The notes: a model not told the origin generated them from the letters alone. Counted from the first letter of the stretch, positions 14,946 through 23,662 are shown. The stretch is 44,434 bases of DNA from Prevotella sp. (GCA_016901395.1 JAEAMQ010000007.1:1-44434); one strand, 5' to 3'. Translations and numbers: made by a program.

Positions 14946-16463
14946 TTATTCCTGCAAACGGAGGAATGCTTTGGGGAGATAATCGATGATGTCGCCGGCC
15001 ATGAGGCTCTCTTTGCCAAGGTCTTTGGCGGCCAGATCACCGGCCAGACCATGCAGATACATTCCCAGCATGCAGGCTTCGGCACGCTCATATCCGCGGG
15101 CGAGCAGTCCGGTGATGATGCCCGTGAGCACGTCTCCGCTACCCGCCGTGGCCATGCCGCTGTTGCCTGTGGAGTTGAAAAGCACATGCCCGTCGGGCAT
15201 GCAGAGTGCCGAATAGTGCCCTTTCAGCAGGATATAGCCTTGCAACCTCTCGGCCAGCTGTATAGCTCGGGTAAGACGCTCGTAGTCGCTGTTGCTCACG
15301 TTGCCTACAAGTCGGTCCAACTCCTTGGGGTGTGGAGTCATGATGATGCCTTTGGGAAGTTGCTGCATCCAGGCTTGATGGTTGGCAAGGATATTCAGTG
15401 CATCTGCATCGACCACCACAGGACACTGTGCTCGTCTGATCTGTCCGATGAGGGCAATAGCCGTATTCTCTCCTTGTCCGATACCCGGGCCTATGCCAAG
15501 AGCATCGAAGTCGTCGGTATTTACACTGTCGGAAAAATAGGTCTCTTCACGATCCATCTGCAACACGGCCTCGGGTACGCTGATTTGCATGATGGCATAG
15601 TTGCGCTTGGGGGTGTGAGTGGTGACTCTGCCGGTGCCCGATCGAAGGCAGGCTTTCGTAGCCAATACAGCAGCTCCGGCCATGCCATAGCTGCCTGCGA
15701 TGATAAGCGCATTGCCCATGGTGCCCTTGTTGACAAAATCGCCTCGGTGACGGAGTCGCGGCCGCAGGTCCTGCTCCTCAATCTTGCGATAGGAAACTTC
15801 GGCATTCTGAATAAATTCAGGACTCAACCGGATGTCGAGCACGCGCAAACGGCCTATATATTGCTGGCAATCGGGCAGCAACATGGCCAGTTTCATCTGT
15901 TGCAATGTGAGCGTGATGTTGGCGCGTAAGATGTTTGCACGGATGTTGAAGGAGTTGTCCTCGCACATCAGCCCCGATGGCATGTCGATGCTCACCACCT
16001 TGCATGGACTCTGGTTGATATATTTCACGAGCGATGCAAAACCACCCATGAGGGGCTTGTTGATACCCGACCCGAAGAGCCCGTCGACCACAAGGATGTC
16101 GGCTTTCAGTTCCGGCGGGTCAAAATTGAGGCTCACTTCGGTAAAATTCCCAACTTTCTTACAGTCGACAAGACGTTGGCGATTGGTGGCACAATCGTTG
16201 GAAAGCTTGTTGTGGATGTTGAAGAGATAGACACTGACCTTATAATCGGCTTCGGCCAAAAGACGGGCAACAGCCAATGCATCACCGCCATTGTTGCCTG
16301 GTCCGGCAAATACCACGACGGGTGTGCGGTCTGTCCACTCTTCCATAATGGCACGAGTGATGGCCTTGGCGGCGCGCTCCATGAGGTCAATCGACTTAAT
16401 GGGCTCGTGCTCGATGGTATATTTGTCAAGCTCATGAATCTGAGCTGCGGTGAATATCTTCAT
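14946..16463 (-). CDS. nnr: Bifunctional NAD(P)HX epimerase / ADP-dependent NAD(P)HX dehydratase
   Basis: The 505-residue cytosolic enzyme repairs hydrated NADH and NADPH. The N-terminal epimerase domain (about 1-215) shows FAGPGNNGGDALAVARLL and VVSIDMPSGL; the C-terminal ribokinase-like dehydratase domain (about 230-500) shows KGTMGNALIIAGSYGMAGA, ALGIGPGIGQG, MTPHPKELDRL and the nucleotide-binding GSGDVLTGIITGLLARG. Both domains are complete and of usual length. The start is ATG 16463; a TATCTTTG box at 16471-16478 ends only eight bases before it, so the transcript is predicted to have almost no leader. It is divergent from hpt and precedes the DUF4831 gene by 62 bases. Confidence 0.96.
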   Translation of the reverse strand: MKIFTAAQIHELDKYTIEHEPIKSIDLMERAAKAITRAIMEEWTDRTPVVVFAGPGNNGGDALAVARLLAEADYKVSVYLFNIHNKLSNDCATNRQRLVDCKKVGNFTEVSLNFDPPELKADILVVDGLFGSGINKPLMGGFASLVKYINQSPCKVVSIDMPSGLMCEDNSFNIRANILRANITLTLQQMKLAMLLPDCQQYIGRLRVLDIRLSPEFIQNAEVSYRKIEEQDLRPRLRHRGDFVNKGTMGNALIIAGSYGMAGAAVLATKACLRSGTGRVTTHTPKRNYAIMQISVPEAVLQMDREETYFSDSVNTDDFDALGIGPGIGQGENTAIALIGQIRRAQCPVVVDADALNILANHQAWMQQLPKGIIMTPHPKELDRLVGNVSNSDYERLTRAIQLAERLQGYILLKGHYSALCMPDGHVLFNSTGNSGMATAGSGDVLTGIITGLLARGYERAEACMLGMYLHGLAGDLAAKDLGKESLMAGDIIDYLPKAFLRLQE

Positions 16464-16470
16464 AACACTG

Positions 16471-16478
16471 CAAAGATA
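16471..16478 (-). promoter_or_regulatory. -7 element of the nnr promoter
   Basis: TATCTTTG on the minus strand, fitting TAnnTTTG. No convincing -33 TTTG at the usual distance. Transcription would start within a few bases of the ATG. Confidence 0.5.
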
Positions 16479-16574
16479 AACAAAAAGATTGGAGAATGCT
16501 GATTGCCAACAGCAGATTTTTGCAAATTAACTTATTTTCTTGCTCCCGTGGGTCTCGTTCCCAATTCTTTTTCG

Positions 16575-16582
16575 TATTTTTG
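16575..16582 (+). promoter_or_regulatory. -7 element of the hpt promoter
   Basis: TATTTTTG, 21 bases upstream of the hpt ATG. The -33 region is weak. It excludes the longer in-frame start at 16496. Confidence 0.55.
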
Positions 16583-16603
16583 CACAATCTAAAAAAATAC
16601 GCT

Positions 16604-17140
16604 ATGAGTATAGTCAAAATCAAGGATAAAGAGTTTCGTACTTTTATCCCCGAATCAGAGATTCTGGAGCGTGTGAAAGCCGTAGCAGAGAAGATTAATA
16701 CCGAGTTGGCAGACAAGAATCCGTTGTTCTTGGCCGTGCTCAACGGTTCGTTTATGTTCGCGGCCGACTTGATGCGCTATGTAACGATACCGTGCGAGGT
16801 CTCCTTTGTGAAGCTGGCGTCTTATCAGGGCACCGTTTCTACAGGTTCTGTGAAAGAGGTGATTGGTATCAATGAGGACCTTACCGACCGCACGGTGGTC
16901 ATTGTGGAAGACATTGTCGATACGGGTTTCACCATGAAGCGCATGCTGGAGACTCTCGGGACACGCAGTCCGAAGTCGCTGCACATCTGTACGCTGTTGC
17001 TCAAGCCCGGCAAATTGCAGGTGCCTCTCAATATCGAGTATGTGGCAATGGAAATCCCCAACGACTTCATTGTGGGCTATGGTCTCGACTATGACCAGCA
17101 GGGCCGCAATCTGAGAGACATCTATACGCTGGTGGATTGA
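16604..17140 (+). CDS. hpt: Hypoxanthine phosphoribosyltransferase
   Basis: A 178-residue cytosolic purine-salvage enzyme that joins hypoxanthine (often also guanine) to PRPP. The PRPP loop VVIVEDIVDTGFTM is present, as are LAVLNGSFMFAADL (early nucleotide-binding loop) and the flexible-loop region SYQGTVSTGS. Length is normal for the family. ATG 16604 is chosen because the family starts there and because the -7 promoter element lies just upstream; the longer frame from 16496 would begin before the promoter. It opens a plus-strand purine/ribosome-related run: hpt, adk, obg, pgeF, M23 peptidase. Confidence 0.95.
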   Translation: MSIVKIKDKEFRTFIPESEILERVKAVAEKINTELADKNPLFLAVLNGSFMFAADLMRYVTIPCEVSFVKLASYQGTVSTGSVKEVIGINEDLTDRTVVIVEDIVDTGFTMKRMLETLGTRSPKSLHICTLLLKPGKLQVPLNIEYVAMEIPNDFIVGYGLDYDQQGRNLRDIYTLVD

Positions 17141-17299
17141 TAATCTTGGAGATGAGAAGATGTGGAGATAAGGAGTGAAGACGTATGTCTGGCTTGCACT
17201 CAGACTATGTGGTTTTGAATAAAACAAAGCGTCGTCTTGACTCCCTGACTTCCTGACACCCCAATTCCTACAGAGAGAAGAATCATTTATTTTAGGATA

Positions 17300-17872
17300 A
17301 TGAAGAATATAGTAATTTTCGGTGCCCCCGGTTCTGGTAAGGGCACTCAGAGCGACAAGATGATCGCTAAGTATGGTTTTGAACACATCTCTACAGGCGA
17401 CGTGCTTCGCAACGAGATCAAGAACGGCACAGAGCTGGGCAAAACCGCCAAGGGCTACATTGACAATGGGCAGCTCATCCCCGACGAGTTGATGGTCGAC
17501 ATCCTCGCCAGTGTGTACGACAGCTTCGGCAAGGAGCACAAAGGTGTAATCTTCGACGGCTTCCCCCGCACCATTCCGCAGGCTGAGGCTCTGAAGACGA
17601 TGCTCGCCGAGCGTGGCCATAAGATTGCTGCCATGATTGAACTCGATGTTCCTGAGGATGAACTGATGAAGCGTTTGCTCCTCCGCGGACAGCAGAGCGG
17701 TCGCTCAGACGATAACGAGGAGACCATCAAGAAGCGTCTCGGCGTATACCATAGCCAGACTTCTCCGCTCATCGAATGGTACGCTAAGGAAGGCATCCAC
17801 CATCACATCGCCGGTCTCGGCGAACTCGACCGCATCTTCGCGGACGTGTGCAGCGTGATTGATAGCCTGTAA
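17300..17872 (+). CDS. adk: Adenylate kinase
   Basis: This 190-residue cytosolic enzyme interconverts ATP + AMP and 2 ADP. The P-loop GAPGSGKGT is at 8-16, the AMP-binding ISTGDVLRNE at about 30-39 and the FDGFPRT segment near 84-90. The LID region is short (LRGQQSGRSDDNEETIKKRL) with no zinc cysteines, i.e. the short form without the extended LID. Start ATG 17300 is the only sensible one. The 159-base gap after hpt contains purine-rich and pyrimidine-rich tracts that are imperfectly complementary. A terminator-like structure follows. Confidence 0.97.
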   Translation: MKNIVIFGAPGSGKGTQSDKMIAKYGFEHISTGDVLRNEIKNGTELGKTAKGYIDNGQLIPDELMVDILASVYDSFGKEHKGVIFDGFPRTIPQAEALKTMLAERGHKIAAMIELDVPEDELMKRLLLRGQQSGRSDDNEETIKKRLGVYHSQTSPLIEWYAKEGIHHHIAGLGELDRIFADVCSVIDSL

Positions 17873-17882
17873 ATATTGAGAG

Positions 17883-17967
17883 GCCTAACCAAGCCTTCCC
17901 CAAGGGAAGGGTGTCAGATTACTTCATACTCGGCTTTGCAATAGGTTTGGTTAGGCTGTCTTTTTCA
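17883..17967 (+). terminator. Terminator after adk with a palindromic element in its loop
   Basis: GCCTAACCAAGCC (17883-17895) pairs with GGTTTGGTTAGGC (17944-17956) with one mismatch, followed by TGTCTTTTTC. Between the strands sits a second hairpin CCTTCCCC/GGGAAGG that belongs to the GC-rich palindromic family. Termination is inferred from stem plus T-run. Confidence 0.55.
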
Positions 17968-18100
17968 TTTGGTTATCCTCATTGGGACAGTCCAATGACA
18001 TCAACAGGTAATAACAATATCCTTCCCGCATGGGTTTTCTGGTCATGAATTGACCTGTCAGTACAGCAGGAAGGTTTTGCTTAGATAATGCCATTTATTT

Positions 18101-19309
18101 ATGGAAAGTAATTTTGTAGACTACGTGAGGATTGTTTGCCGCTCAGGAAAGGGTGGTAAAGGGTCTATGCACCTGCGTCATGTGAAGTATCAGCCCAACG
18201 GCGGACCCGATGGAGGAGACGGCGGACATGGCGGTGATATTATCCTGCGCGGCAACCACAACTATTGGACGCTGCTCCACCTGAAGTATCAGAAGCATAT
18301 TTTTGCGGAGCATGGAGGCAACGGCGGACGTGACAAGTGTCATGGAACCGACGGCAAAAACGTCTACATCGATGTGCCCTGTGGCACCGTGGTCTACAAT
18401 GCTGAGACCGGAAAATATGTCTGCGACGTCACCTACGATGGTCAGGAGATTGTCCTCCTGAAAGGTGGACGAGGCGGATTGGGCAACTATCAGTTCCGCA
18501 CAGCCACCCGTCAGGCACCCCGTTTCGCCCAACCCGGTGAGCCGTTGCAGGAGATGACGGTCATCTTGGAGTTGAAGTTGCTGGCCGATGTCGGCCTCGT
18601 GGGATTTCCTAATGCCGGCAAATCGACCCTGCTCTCGGCCTTGTCGAGTGCCCGTCCCAAGATAGCCAACTACCCCTTCACCACCCTTGAGCCTTCGCTG
18701 GGCATTGTGAGCTACCGCGACAACAAGTCGTTTGTCATGGCAGACATCCCCGGAATCATCGAGGGAGCGAGCGAAGGCAAGGGTCTCGGACTCCGATTTC
18801 TCCGACACATCGAGCGCAACTCCCTGTTGCTCTTTATGGTACCGGGCGACACCGATGATGCCACGCACGATATCAAACGTGACTATGAGGTGCTGCTCAA
18901 CGAGATTAAGAAGTTCAATCCCGACATGCTCGACAAGCATCGCGTGCTTGCCGTGACCAAGAGCGACCTCTTGGACGAGGAACTTATCGACATGTTGCGT
19001 GAGACACTGCCCACCGATCTTCCCGTGGTGTTCATCTCGTCGGTGTCGGGCTATGGTCTCGATGACCTGAAAGATGTGCTCTGGCAGGAACTCAACAGCG
19101 AGAGCAACAAGCTGCAGGAGATAACAGCAGAAGACACTCTCGTGCACCGTGACAAGGACATGTCGCGCTTCCAGGAGGAGCTGCATGCTGAGGGAGCCGA
19201 CGAAGTGGAGATACTTGATGTCGACGATGACGACCTGGTCTATGTCGATGACGATGATCTGGACGACATTGAGGAAATCGAAGACTACGAAATCATTGAG
19301 CCGAAATAG
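18101..19309 (+). CDS. obg: GTPase Obg/CgtA
   Basis: A 402-residue essential GTPase involved in late 50S ribosome assembly and stress control. The glycine-rich Obg fold (about 1-158) shows [16 protein letters not shown] at 34-49; the G domain follows with G1 GFPNAGKST at 168-176, G3 DIPG at 215-218 and G4 TKSD at 286-289. The C-terminal tail from about 370 is very acidic (runs of D and E), as in many Obg proteins. It starts at ATG 18101; the 228-base gap from adk contains the terminator-like structure, so it may have its own promoter, not recognisable. pgeF starts three bases after its stop, so the two are co-transcribed. Confidence 0.97.
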   Translation: MESNFVDYVRIVCRSGKGGKGSMHLRHVKYQPNGGPDGGDGGHGGDIILRGNHNYWTLLHLKYQKHIFAEHGGNGGRDKCHGTDGKNVYIDVPCGTVVYNAETGKYVCDVTYDGQEIVLLKGGRGGLGNYQFRTATRQAPRFAQPGEPLQEMTVILELKLLADVGLVGFPNAGKSTLLSALSSARPKIANYPFTTLEPSLGIVSYRDNKSFVMADIPGIIEGASEGKGLGLRFLRHIERNSLLLFMVPGDTDDATHDIKRDYEVLLNEIKKFNPDMLDKHRVLAVTKSDLLDEELIDMLRETLPTDLPVVFISSVSGYGLDDLKDVLWQELNSESNKLQEITAEDTLVHRDKDMSRFQEELHAEGADEVEILDVDDDDLVYVDDDDLDDIEEIEDYEIIEPK

Positions 19310-19312
19310 CCC

Positions 19313-20089
19313 ATGCGCCCCCAATTGCACTACTATCATCTGGCGGAAGGCATCACTGCCTTTTCCACGACGCGTCACGGCGGACAAAGCACGGGTGCGT
19401 TTGGGGAGCTGAATATCAATGCCTATTGTGGCGACACGGCGGAGCATATCGCCGCCAACCGTGTGCTGCTGGCCCACGAACTGCAGGTCGACGAGTCCTG
19501 TATCCTGTTGCCCCATCAGGTGCATGGCACCGAATGCCGTCTTATCGATGACGACCTCATGGCCCTGTCGCCTGAGCAACGTGCCGCTGCCCTCGAAGGG
19601 GTGGACTGCGTACTGACCACCTGTAGACGGCTCTGTATCGGCGTTTCGACTGCCGACTGCATACCGGTGCTGCTCTACGACCCTGCCCGTCATGCCGCTG
19701 CCGCTTTACATGCGGGCTGGAGGGGCACTATGCAACGCATCACAGAGAAAGCCGTCGATGCTATGTGCCACCATTTCGGCACCAGCCCTAAAGACCTTCT
19801 GGCAGTCATCGGCCCCGGCATCTCACTGCATAATTTTGAGGTGGGGCAGGAGGTCTACGACGCTTTTGCCTCTGCCGGTCACGACATGGAGCACATCGCC
19901 TGTCGTCTTGACAAGTGGCATATTGATCTGCCGCTATCCAACCGGATGCAATTGGTGCATGCCGGACTTCTATCAGAACAAATTACCATGTCTGACATCT
20001 GCACATACGATGCGGTGGACGACTATTTCTCGGCGCGCCGATTAGGTGTGGATTCCGGTAGGATTTATACCGGAATTATTCTCCGATAA
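19313..20089 (+). CDS. pgeF: Peptidoglycan editing factor PgeF (YfiH/laccase-domain family)
   Basis: The 258-residue protein has the PgeF metal-site motifs: PHQVHG (His), STADCIPVLL (Cys) and LHAGWRGT (His). Family members are Cys/His zinc enzymes that remove wrongly incorporated residues from peptidoglycan precursors; older names call them multicopper or polyphenol oxidases. It follows obg after three bases, a tight coupling that suggests translation together. The downstream peptidase gene also acts on the cell wall, so the local context fits a wall-maintenance role. Length is normal. Confidence 0.93.
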   Translation: MRPQLHYYHLAEGITAFSTTRHGGQSTGAFGELNINAYCGDTAEHIAANRVLLAHELQVDESCILLPHQVHGTECRLIDDDLMALSPEQRAAALEGVDCVLTTCRRLCIGVSTADCIPVLLYDPARHAAAALHAGWRGTMQRITEKAVDAMCHHFGTSPKDLLAVIGPGISLHNFEVGQEVYDAFASAGHDMEHIACRLDKWHIDLPLSNRMQLVHAGLLSEQITMSDICTYDAVDDYFSARRLGVDSGRIYTGIILR

Positions 20090-20199
20090 CCCCTCTTTCG
20101 TTGTCGCTCCATGGATTGGGCGACGGGCTTCTTTCAGAACACAGCGTTCGGACGAGTGGGAGGGTGCGCCAATTGTTACACGACACCAACCTAAACACA

Positions 20200-21375
20200 A
20201 TGAAAACAATCCGAAGGACAACCCTCGTGGGACTGCTATTGTCTCTTTCCACGTTTGCCATTGCCCAGCGACCTGTAAAAATTACGGCCGCCGAGCAACA
20301 GCAAATCAGTATCACAACTCCCGGACTCTTTGCGCATAGCAACGTGTTTACCATCGACTTCGACCGCTTGAAGGATGACGACTACAGCTTTCCTCTGCCT
20401 GTGGGCAAGGCTGCCGTGGCCAACAATCAGGCTCTGGAAATCACAACCTCCAAGGGAGATGCCGTCAAAGCCATGTTTGAGGGTGTTGTGCGTATGTCGC
20501 GCAAGACCTCGCAGTATGGCAATATGGTAATTGTTCGTCATGACAACGGGCTGGAGACGGCCTACGCCAACAATGCGCAGAACCTCGTGAAGGTGGGCGA
20601 CCGCGTAAAGGCTGGACAGACATTGGCCATCGTCGGTGGCAAGGGTGATAAACATTCGTGTCTTTTTGCAATCTTGGTCAATGGCGGATGGATCAATCCG
20701 GGCATCATAGTCGACCCTAACAGCCACCGTCTGCGTGGTGGTGTGGTACAGTTTAAAAAGGTTGGAAGACATGTGGATGTGGCGATGGTCAAGGCCGAAA
20801 AGGACGAGACTGCCCACTCCGACAACCTGGTGGCTAAGGCAGACAACTCTTCCATCCTGAGTCTCGACCCTGACGATGCAACATCAGACCCCTTTGCAGG
20901 AAGTGGTTCTTTCAAACTCAATTTGGATAAAATCTCGAAATCGCACTGGGCCTATCCGTTGCCCGGAAGCCATGTCATCAGTCCTTATGGCGGTAGGCGC
21001 AACCATGCCGGTGTAGATGTGAAGACCTGTCCCAATGATAAAATCCTTGCTGCCTTCGACGGTGTGGTGACTCGTTCGAGTCCTTTCTCGGGTTATGGCA
21101 ACTGTGTGGTCATTCGCCATGCCTACGGCTTCGAGACGCTCTACAGCCATCAGAGCCGCAATCTCGTGAAGGTAGGGCAGAAGGTGAAGGCCGGACAGGT
21201 CATAGGACTCACTGGCCGCACTGGCCGTGCCACGACGGAGCATCTGCATTTTGAGGTGAAATTCCGTGGGCGACGGCTCAATCCCGGAATGCTGTTCAAT
21301 CATGTGGCCAAACGCTTGCAAGCTGTGACGCTTGTGCTGACCAAGGCCGGCGGCATCACCTCGAAGAAAAATTGA
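20200..21375 (+). CDS. Exported M23 (LytM-type) peptidase with two tandem domains, the first degenerate
   Basis: A 391-residue protein with a signal peptide (MKTIRRTTLVGLLLSLSTFA, cut near AIAQ). Two LytM-like domains are present. The second (about 245-365) has the zinc-site motifs NHAGVDVK (H-x3-D) and HLHFEV (HxH) and should be an active peptidoglycan endopeptidase. The first (about 60-175) keeps the fold words GNMVIVRHDNGLETAY and VGDRVKAGQTLAIVGG but has lost both motifs, so it is probably non-catalytic, perhaps regulatory or binding. I start at ATG 20200, which opens a normal signal peptide; the frame is open upstream to 20101 but that extension is not signal-like. It lies 110 bases after pgeF and is followed by a terminator. 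Confidence 0.92.
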   Translation: MKTIRRTTLVGLLLSLSTFAIAQRPVKITAAEQQQISITTPGLFAHSNVFTIDFDRLKDDDYSFPLPVGKAAVANNQALEITTSKGDAVKAMFEGVVRMSRKTSQYGNMVIVRHDNGLETAYANNAQNLVKVGDRVKAGQTLAIVGGKGDKHSCLFAILVNGGWINPGIIVDPNSHRLRGGVVQFKKVGRHVDVAMVKAEKDETAHSDNLVAKADNSSILSLDPDDATSDPFAGSGSFKLNLDKISKSHWAYPLPGSHVISPYGGRRNHAGVDVKTCPNDKILAAFDGVVTRSSPFSGYGNCVVIRHAYGFETLYSHQSRNLVKVGQKVKAGQVIGLTGRTGRATTEHLHFEVKFRGRRLNPGMLFNHVAKRLQAVTLVLTKAGGITSKKN

Positions 21376-21451
21376 TGATTGCCCTGTATGTTTTTAGTGG
21401 GCATCGACTGTTGGATCGTGCCCGTCTGCTGTACTACGGTTAATGATATTT

Positions 21452-21484
21452 GCCCTTCCTGCCTTAGGCTGGAGGGGCTTTTTC
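21452..21484 (+). terminator. Terminator of the M23 peptidase gene
   Basis: GCCCTTCCTGCC, loop TTA, GGCTGGAGGGGC, then TTTTT. Confidence 0.8.
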
Positions 21485-21565
21485 ATTGTTAGGGTCACTG
21501 TATTCAGGTAAAATTTTGGCTGTGTTTTGCCTAATTTTTTGCTTTAGAGAAGGGAGGGTGTGTTT

Positions 21566-21887
21566 TTTTACCACAGATTTCACGAATTTCTCAGATTTCC
21601 TGAGGCCCTTCACCACGTATTTCACGGAGCCACGATGTGGCTACGGAGGGCACAGATGATATACCCCAACAAGTGAATGCGGTAAGAAGCTGCCCCTCTC
21701 ATCAGGCCATTCTAATTAAACATCTCATGATTAATATTATAACCACTCAACAAAGTCCTCTCCTTCATTTTCCCACCCGCATGGAACACACGACATCCGT
21801 GCCCTCCGTAGCCGTAACGCGGCTCCGTGAAATACGTGGTGAAGGGGTCTGAAGCTATCTGTAAAATTCGTGAAATCTGTGGTAAAA
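21566..21887. repeat. Inverted repeat with ~95-bp arms, MITE-like
   Basis: Arms 21566-21662 and 21793-21887 are inverted and about 80% alike (shared blocks include TTCACGAATTT, CGTATTTCACGGAGCC and GGAGGGCAC). They enclose about 130 bp without a gene. The arms do not match the GC-rich palindromic family. The layout resembles a miniature inverted-repeat element. The remaining gap between 21484 and 22328 holds the 22-bp-spaced sites and otherwise AT-rich DNA; a 72-codon frame at 21870-22088 overlaps the arm and is not convincing. Confidence 0.65.
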
Positions 21888-22092
21888 TACCCCTTGGATG
21901 CCATATTCAAAAGCGAAATTAACATGGTATCCCTATTTGGTCAAAACTATATTTACAACCTTCGTTCACACCAACAAACTTTATCATATTTTCTTATACC
22001 ATCTTCTTTTGTCAAGATTATTCTAAAAATGGCTATAAAAAACGCATATCTCTGCAAATCAATAGATTACAAAAAAGAATACCGTTAGCATT

Positions 22093-22177
22093 TAATCGCA
22101 TTACGATTACTATCGAATCGCGTCACGATTAGTACTTAAACGCACGACGATTAGTACCTAATCGTGCGACGATTAGA
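22093..22177. repeat. Four palindromic sites repeated at exactly 22 bp
   Basis: Core words begin at 22095, 22117, 22139 and 22161, each ATCGnnnnACGATTA or close. The fourth is a perfect palindrome CTAATCGT-GCG-ACGATTAG (22158-22176). They lie in a gap between two convergent genes. The spacing is two DNA turns, as expected for a protein binding cooperatively on one face. No function is known to me. Confidence 0.75.
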
Positions 22178-22328
22178 TAGTTATCGCAAAACAAGAAAAT
22201 ATGTAAAGTTTTTTTCTGTGGTATGGAAACACAAAGTCCTCACTATCGCATGATGCAGATAGTGAGGACTTAAGCGTTATATTCCGTAGATTAAAACGCG
22301 ATTTCCCTGAAAGGAAAGCGGTGGAATA

Positions 22329-22499
22329 TTACTCGGGAAGACTGATTGCCTCCTGCGGGCATACAGCAGCGCAGCTACCGCACTCTGTGCACTCGTCGGG
22401 GTTGATAGAGTAGATGTCGCCCTCAGAGATTGCAGATACCGGGCACTCGTCGATACATGTACCACATGCAACACAGTCGTCACTAATTACGTAAGCCAT
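22329..22499 (-). CDS. 2[4Fe-4S] ferredoxin
   Basis: A 56-residue bacterial-type ferredoxin carrying low-potential electrons in the cytosol. Two cluster motifs are intact: CVACGTCIDECP and CTECGSCAAVCP. Start ATG 22499 (MAYVISDDC) is the family start; the 27 upstream codons in frame lie within the leader. A promoter is visible at 22578-22611, giving a leader of about 70 bases. Monocistronic. Confidence 0.95.
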   Translation of the reverse strand: MAYVISDDCVACGTCIDECPVSAISEGDIYSINPDECTECGSCAAVCPQEAISLPE

Positions 22500-22577
22500 A
22501 ATGATTTGTTGTTTTATTGTTAATAAAGTTTTTGTATACTTTGCATAGAAGAGGGATGCTTCCACTTTTCTACGGTG

Positions 22578-22611
22578 CAAAGATAAATACTTTCTTTGAA
22601 ATACCTACAAA
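22578..22611 (-). promoter_or_regulatory. Promoter of the ferredoxin gene
   Basis: Minus-strand TTTG (22608-22611), 22-base spacer (slightly long), TATCTTTG (22578-22585). Confidence 0.6.
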
Positions 22612-22728
22612 TGGGGAGCGTTTTTTTTATCTTTTAAACCTTATCTCATGATTTATTAGGATGAAAAGGCATCGTCAACCTTGTTATGGTTGGGTAAAAA
22701 GCAATAATCAGGACCGAAGAAACGTTAT

Positions 22729-23478
22729 ATGGATATGAAAAGATTTCTGTCATATCTGCTCTTTTTACTGACGCTCGCTCAAGGGGTGAGAGCACAGGAA
22801 CGTACGGTGCAAAATCGTCCCTATACAGATCTTCGCCCGTTTCATTTTGGTATTCTCGTGGGTACCAACCTGCAAGACTTGGAGTTCAACAACATTGGTC
22901 CACAGGTGTTTACAGACGATCAGGGAGTGCAGCACGAATACATAATCACGGCAGATCAGGACCGATGGGACAATGGCTTTCAGGTAGGTGTGTTGGGTGA
23001 GTTGCGCATCAATAATAGCTTTCAGTTCCGTCTGGCTCCAGCACTCTATTTTGGCAGTCGTCATGTATCCTTCCACAATATGAATCCATTGGGCACTGAT
23101 TCGCTCATTTCGCGTGTACAAAACCTCAAGTCGGTCTATATAGGCTGTGCCGCCGACCTTATCTTCAGCGCCCAGCGGTTCAACAACCATCGTCCCTATG
23201 TGATGATGGGTTTTAACCCGATGATCAACCTCAGCGGGTCGGAGAGCGATTACCTCAAACTCAAACGCTATGACCTCTTTTTTGAAGCTGGCTTAGGTTG
23301 TGATTTCTATTTACCTTTCTTCAAGTTCCGGCCCGAACTGAAGTTCATGTATGGTCTCACCAACAGTCTTGAAACTAACCACGCCAACCATATCAAAGAC
23401 AAGGCGATGCTTCCCTATACTCTTTCGGTAAACAAGGCACGGTCGAAGATGATTGTGGTGACGGTGTATTTTGAGTAG
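22729..23478 (+). CDS. porT: PorT family outer-membrane protein (type IX secretion)
   Basis: A 249-residue protein with a signal peptide (cut near VRAQ, residue 23) and a small beta-barrel, starting PFHFGILVGTNLQDLEF, the PorT family signature region. PorT is needed for type IX secretion and maturation of cargo proteins in Porphyromonas and Prevotella; it supports assignment to a T9SS-bearing Bacteroidales species. Two ATGs (22729 and 22735) are equally plausible starts. The stop codon TAG ends exactly at the first bases of the DUF559 element, so the element may have set the C-terminus, though YF-type endings such as VTVYFE are normal for barrels. Confidence 0.85.
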   Translation: MDMKRFLSYLLFLLTLAQGVRAQERTVQNRPYTDLRPFHFGILVGTNLQDLEFNNIGPQVFTDDQGVQHEYIITADQDRWDNGFQVGVLGELRINNSFQFRLAPALYFGSRHVSFHNMNPLGTDSLISRVQNLKSVYIGCAADLIFSAQRFNNHRPYVMMGFNPMINLSGSESDYLKLKRYDLFFEAGLGCDFYLPFFKFRPELKFMYGLTNSLETNHANHIKDKAMLPYTLSVNKARSKMIVVTVYFE

Positions 23479-23662
23479 CCTCTCCCCCCTTGCCCCCTCC
23501 CCGTAGGGAGAGGGGGAGCTATATGCTGGATAAACAAGTGTCTCTCAATGAGGTGAAGTTTTCGTCTTGTTGGAGAGGGGAGCATAATGTTTTTCGTTTT
23601 GTTAGAAAGAGGGTCGCAATATACAGAATAACAATATCCTCTTAATAAGGCGAGGCTTAAGA

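Noticed and set aside
18143..19693. A 516-codon minus-strand frame across obg and pgeF
   Set aside because: Antisense to two well-defined genes with intact motifs; no family features.
21870..22088. A 72-codon plus-strand frame beside the inverted repeat
   Set aside because: It starts within the repeat arm, is AT-rich with no family features and ends just before the 22-bp sites.
22093..22177. CRISPR array
   Set aside because: Four units at 22-bp period leave almost no room for spacers, units are imperfect palindromes and no cas genes are near.
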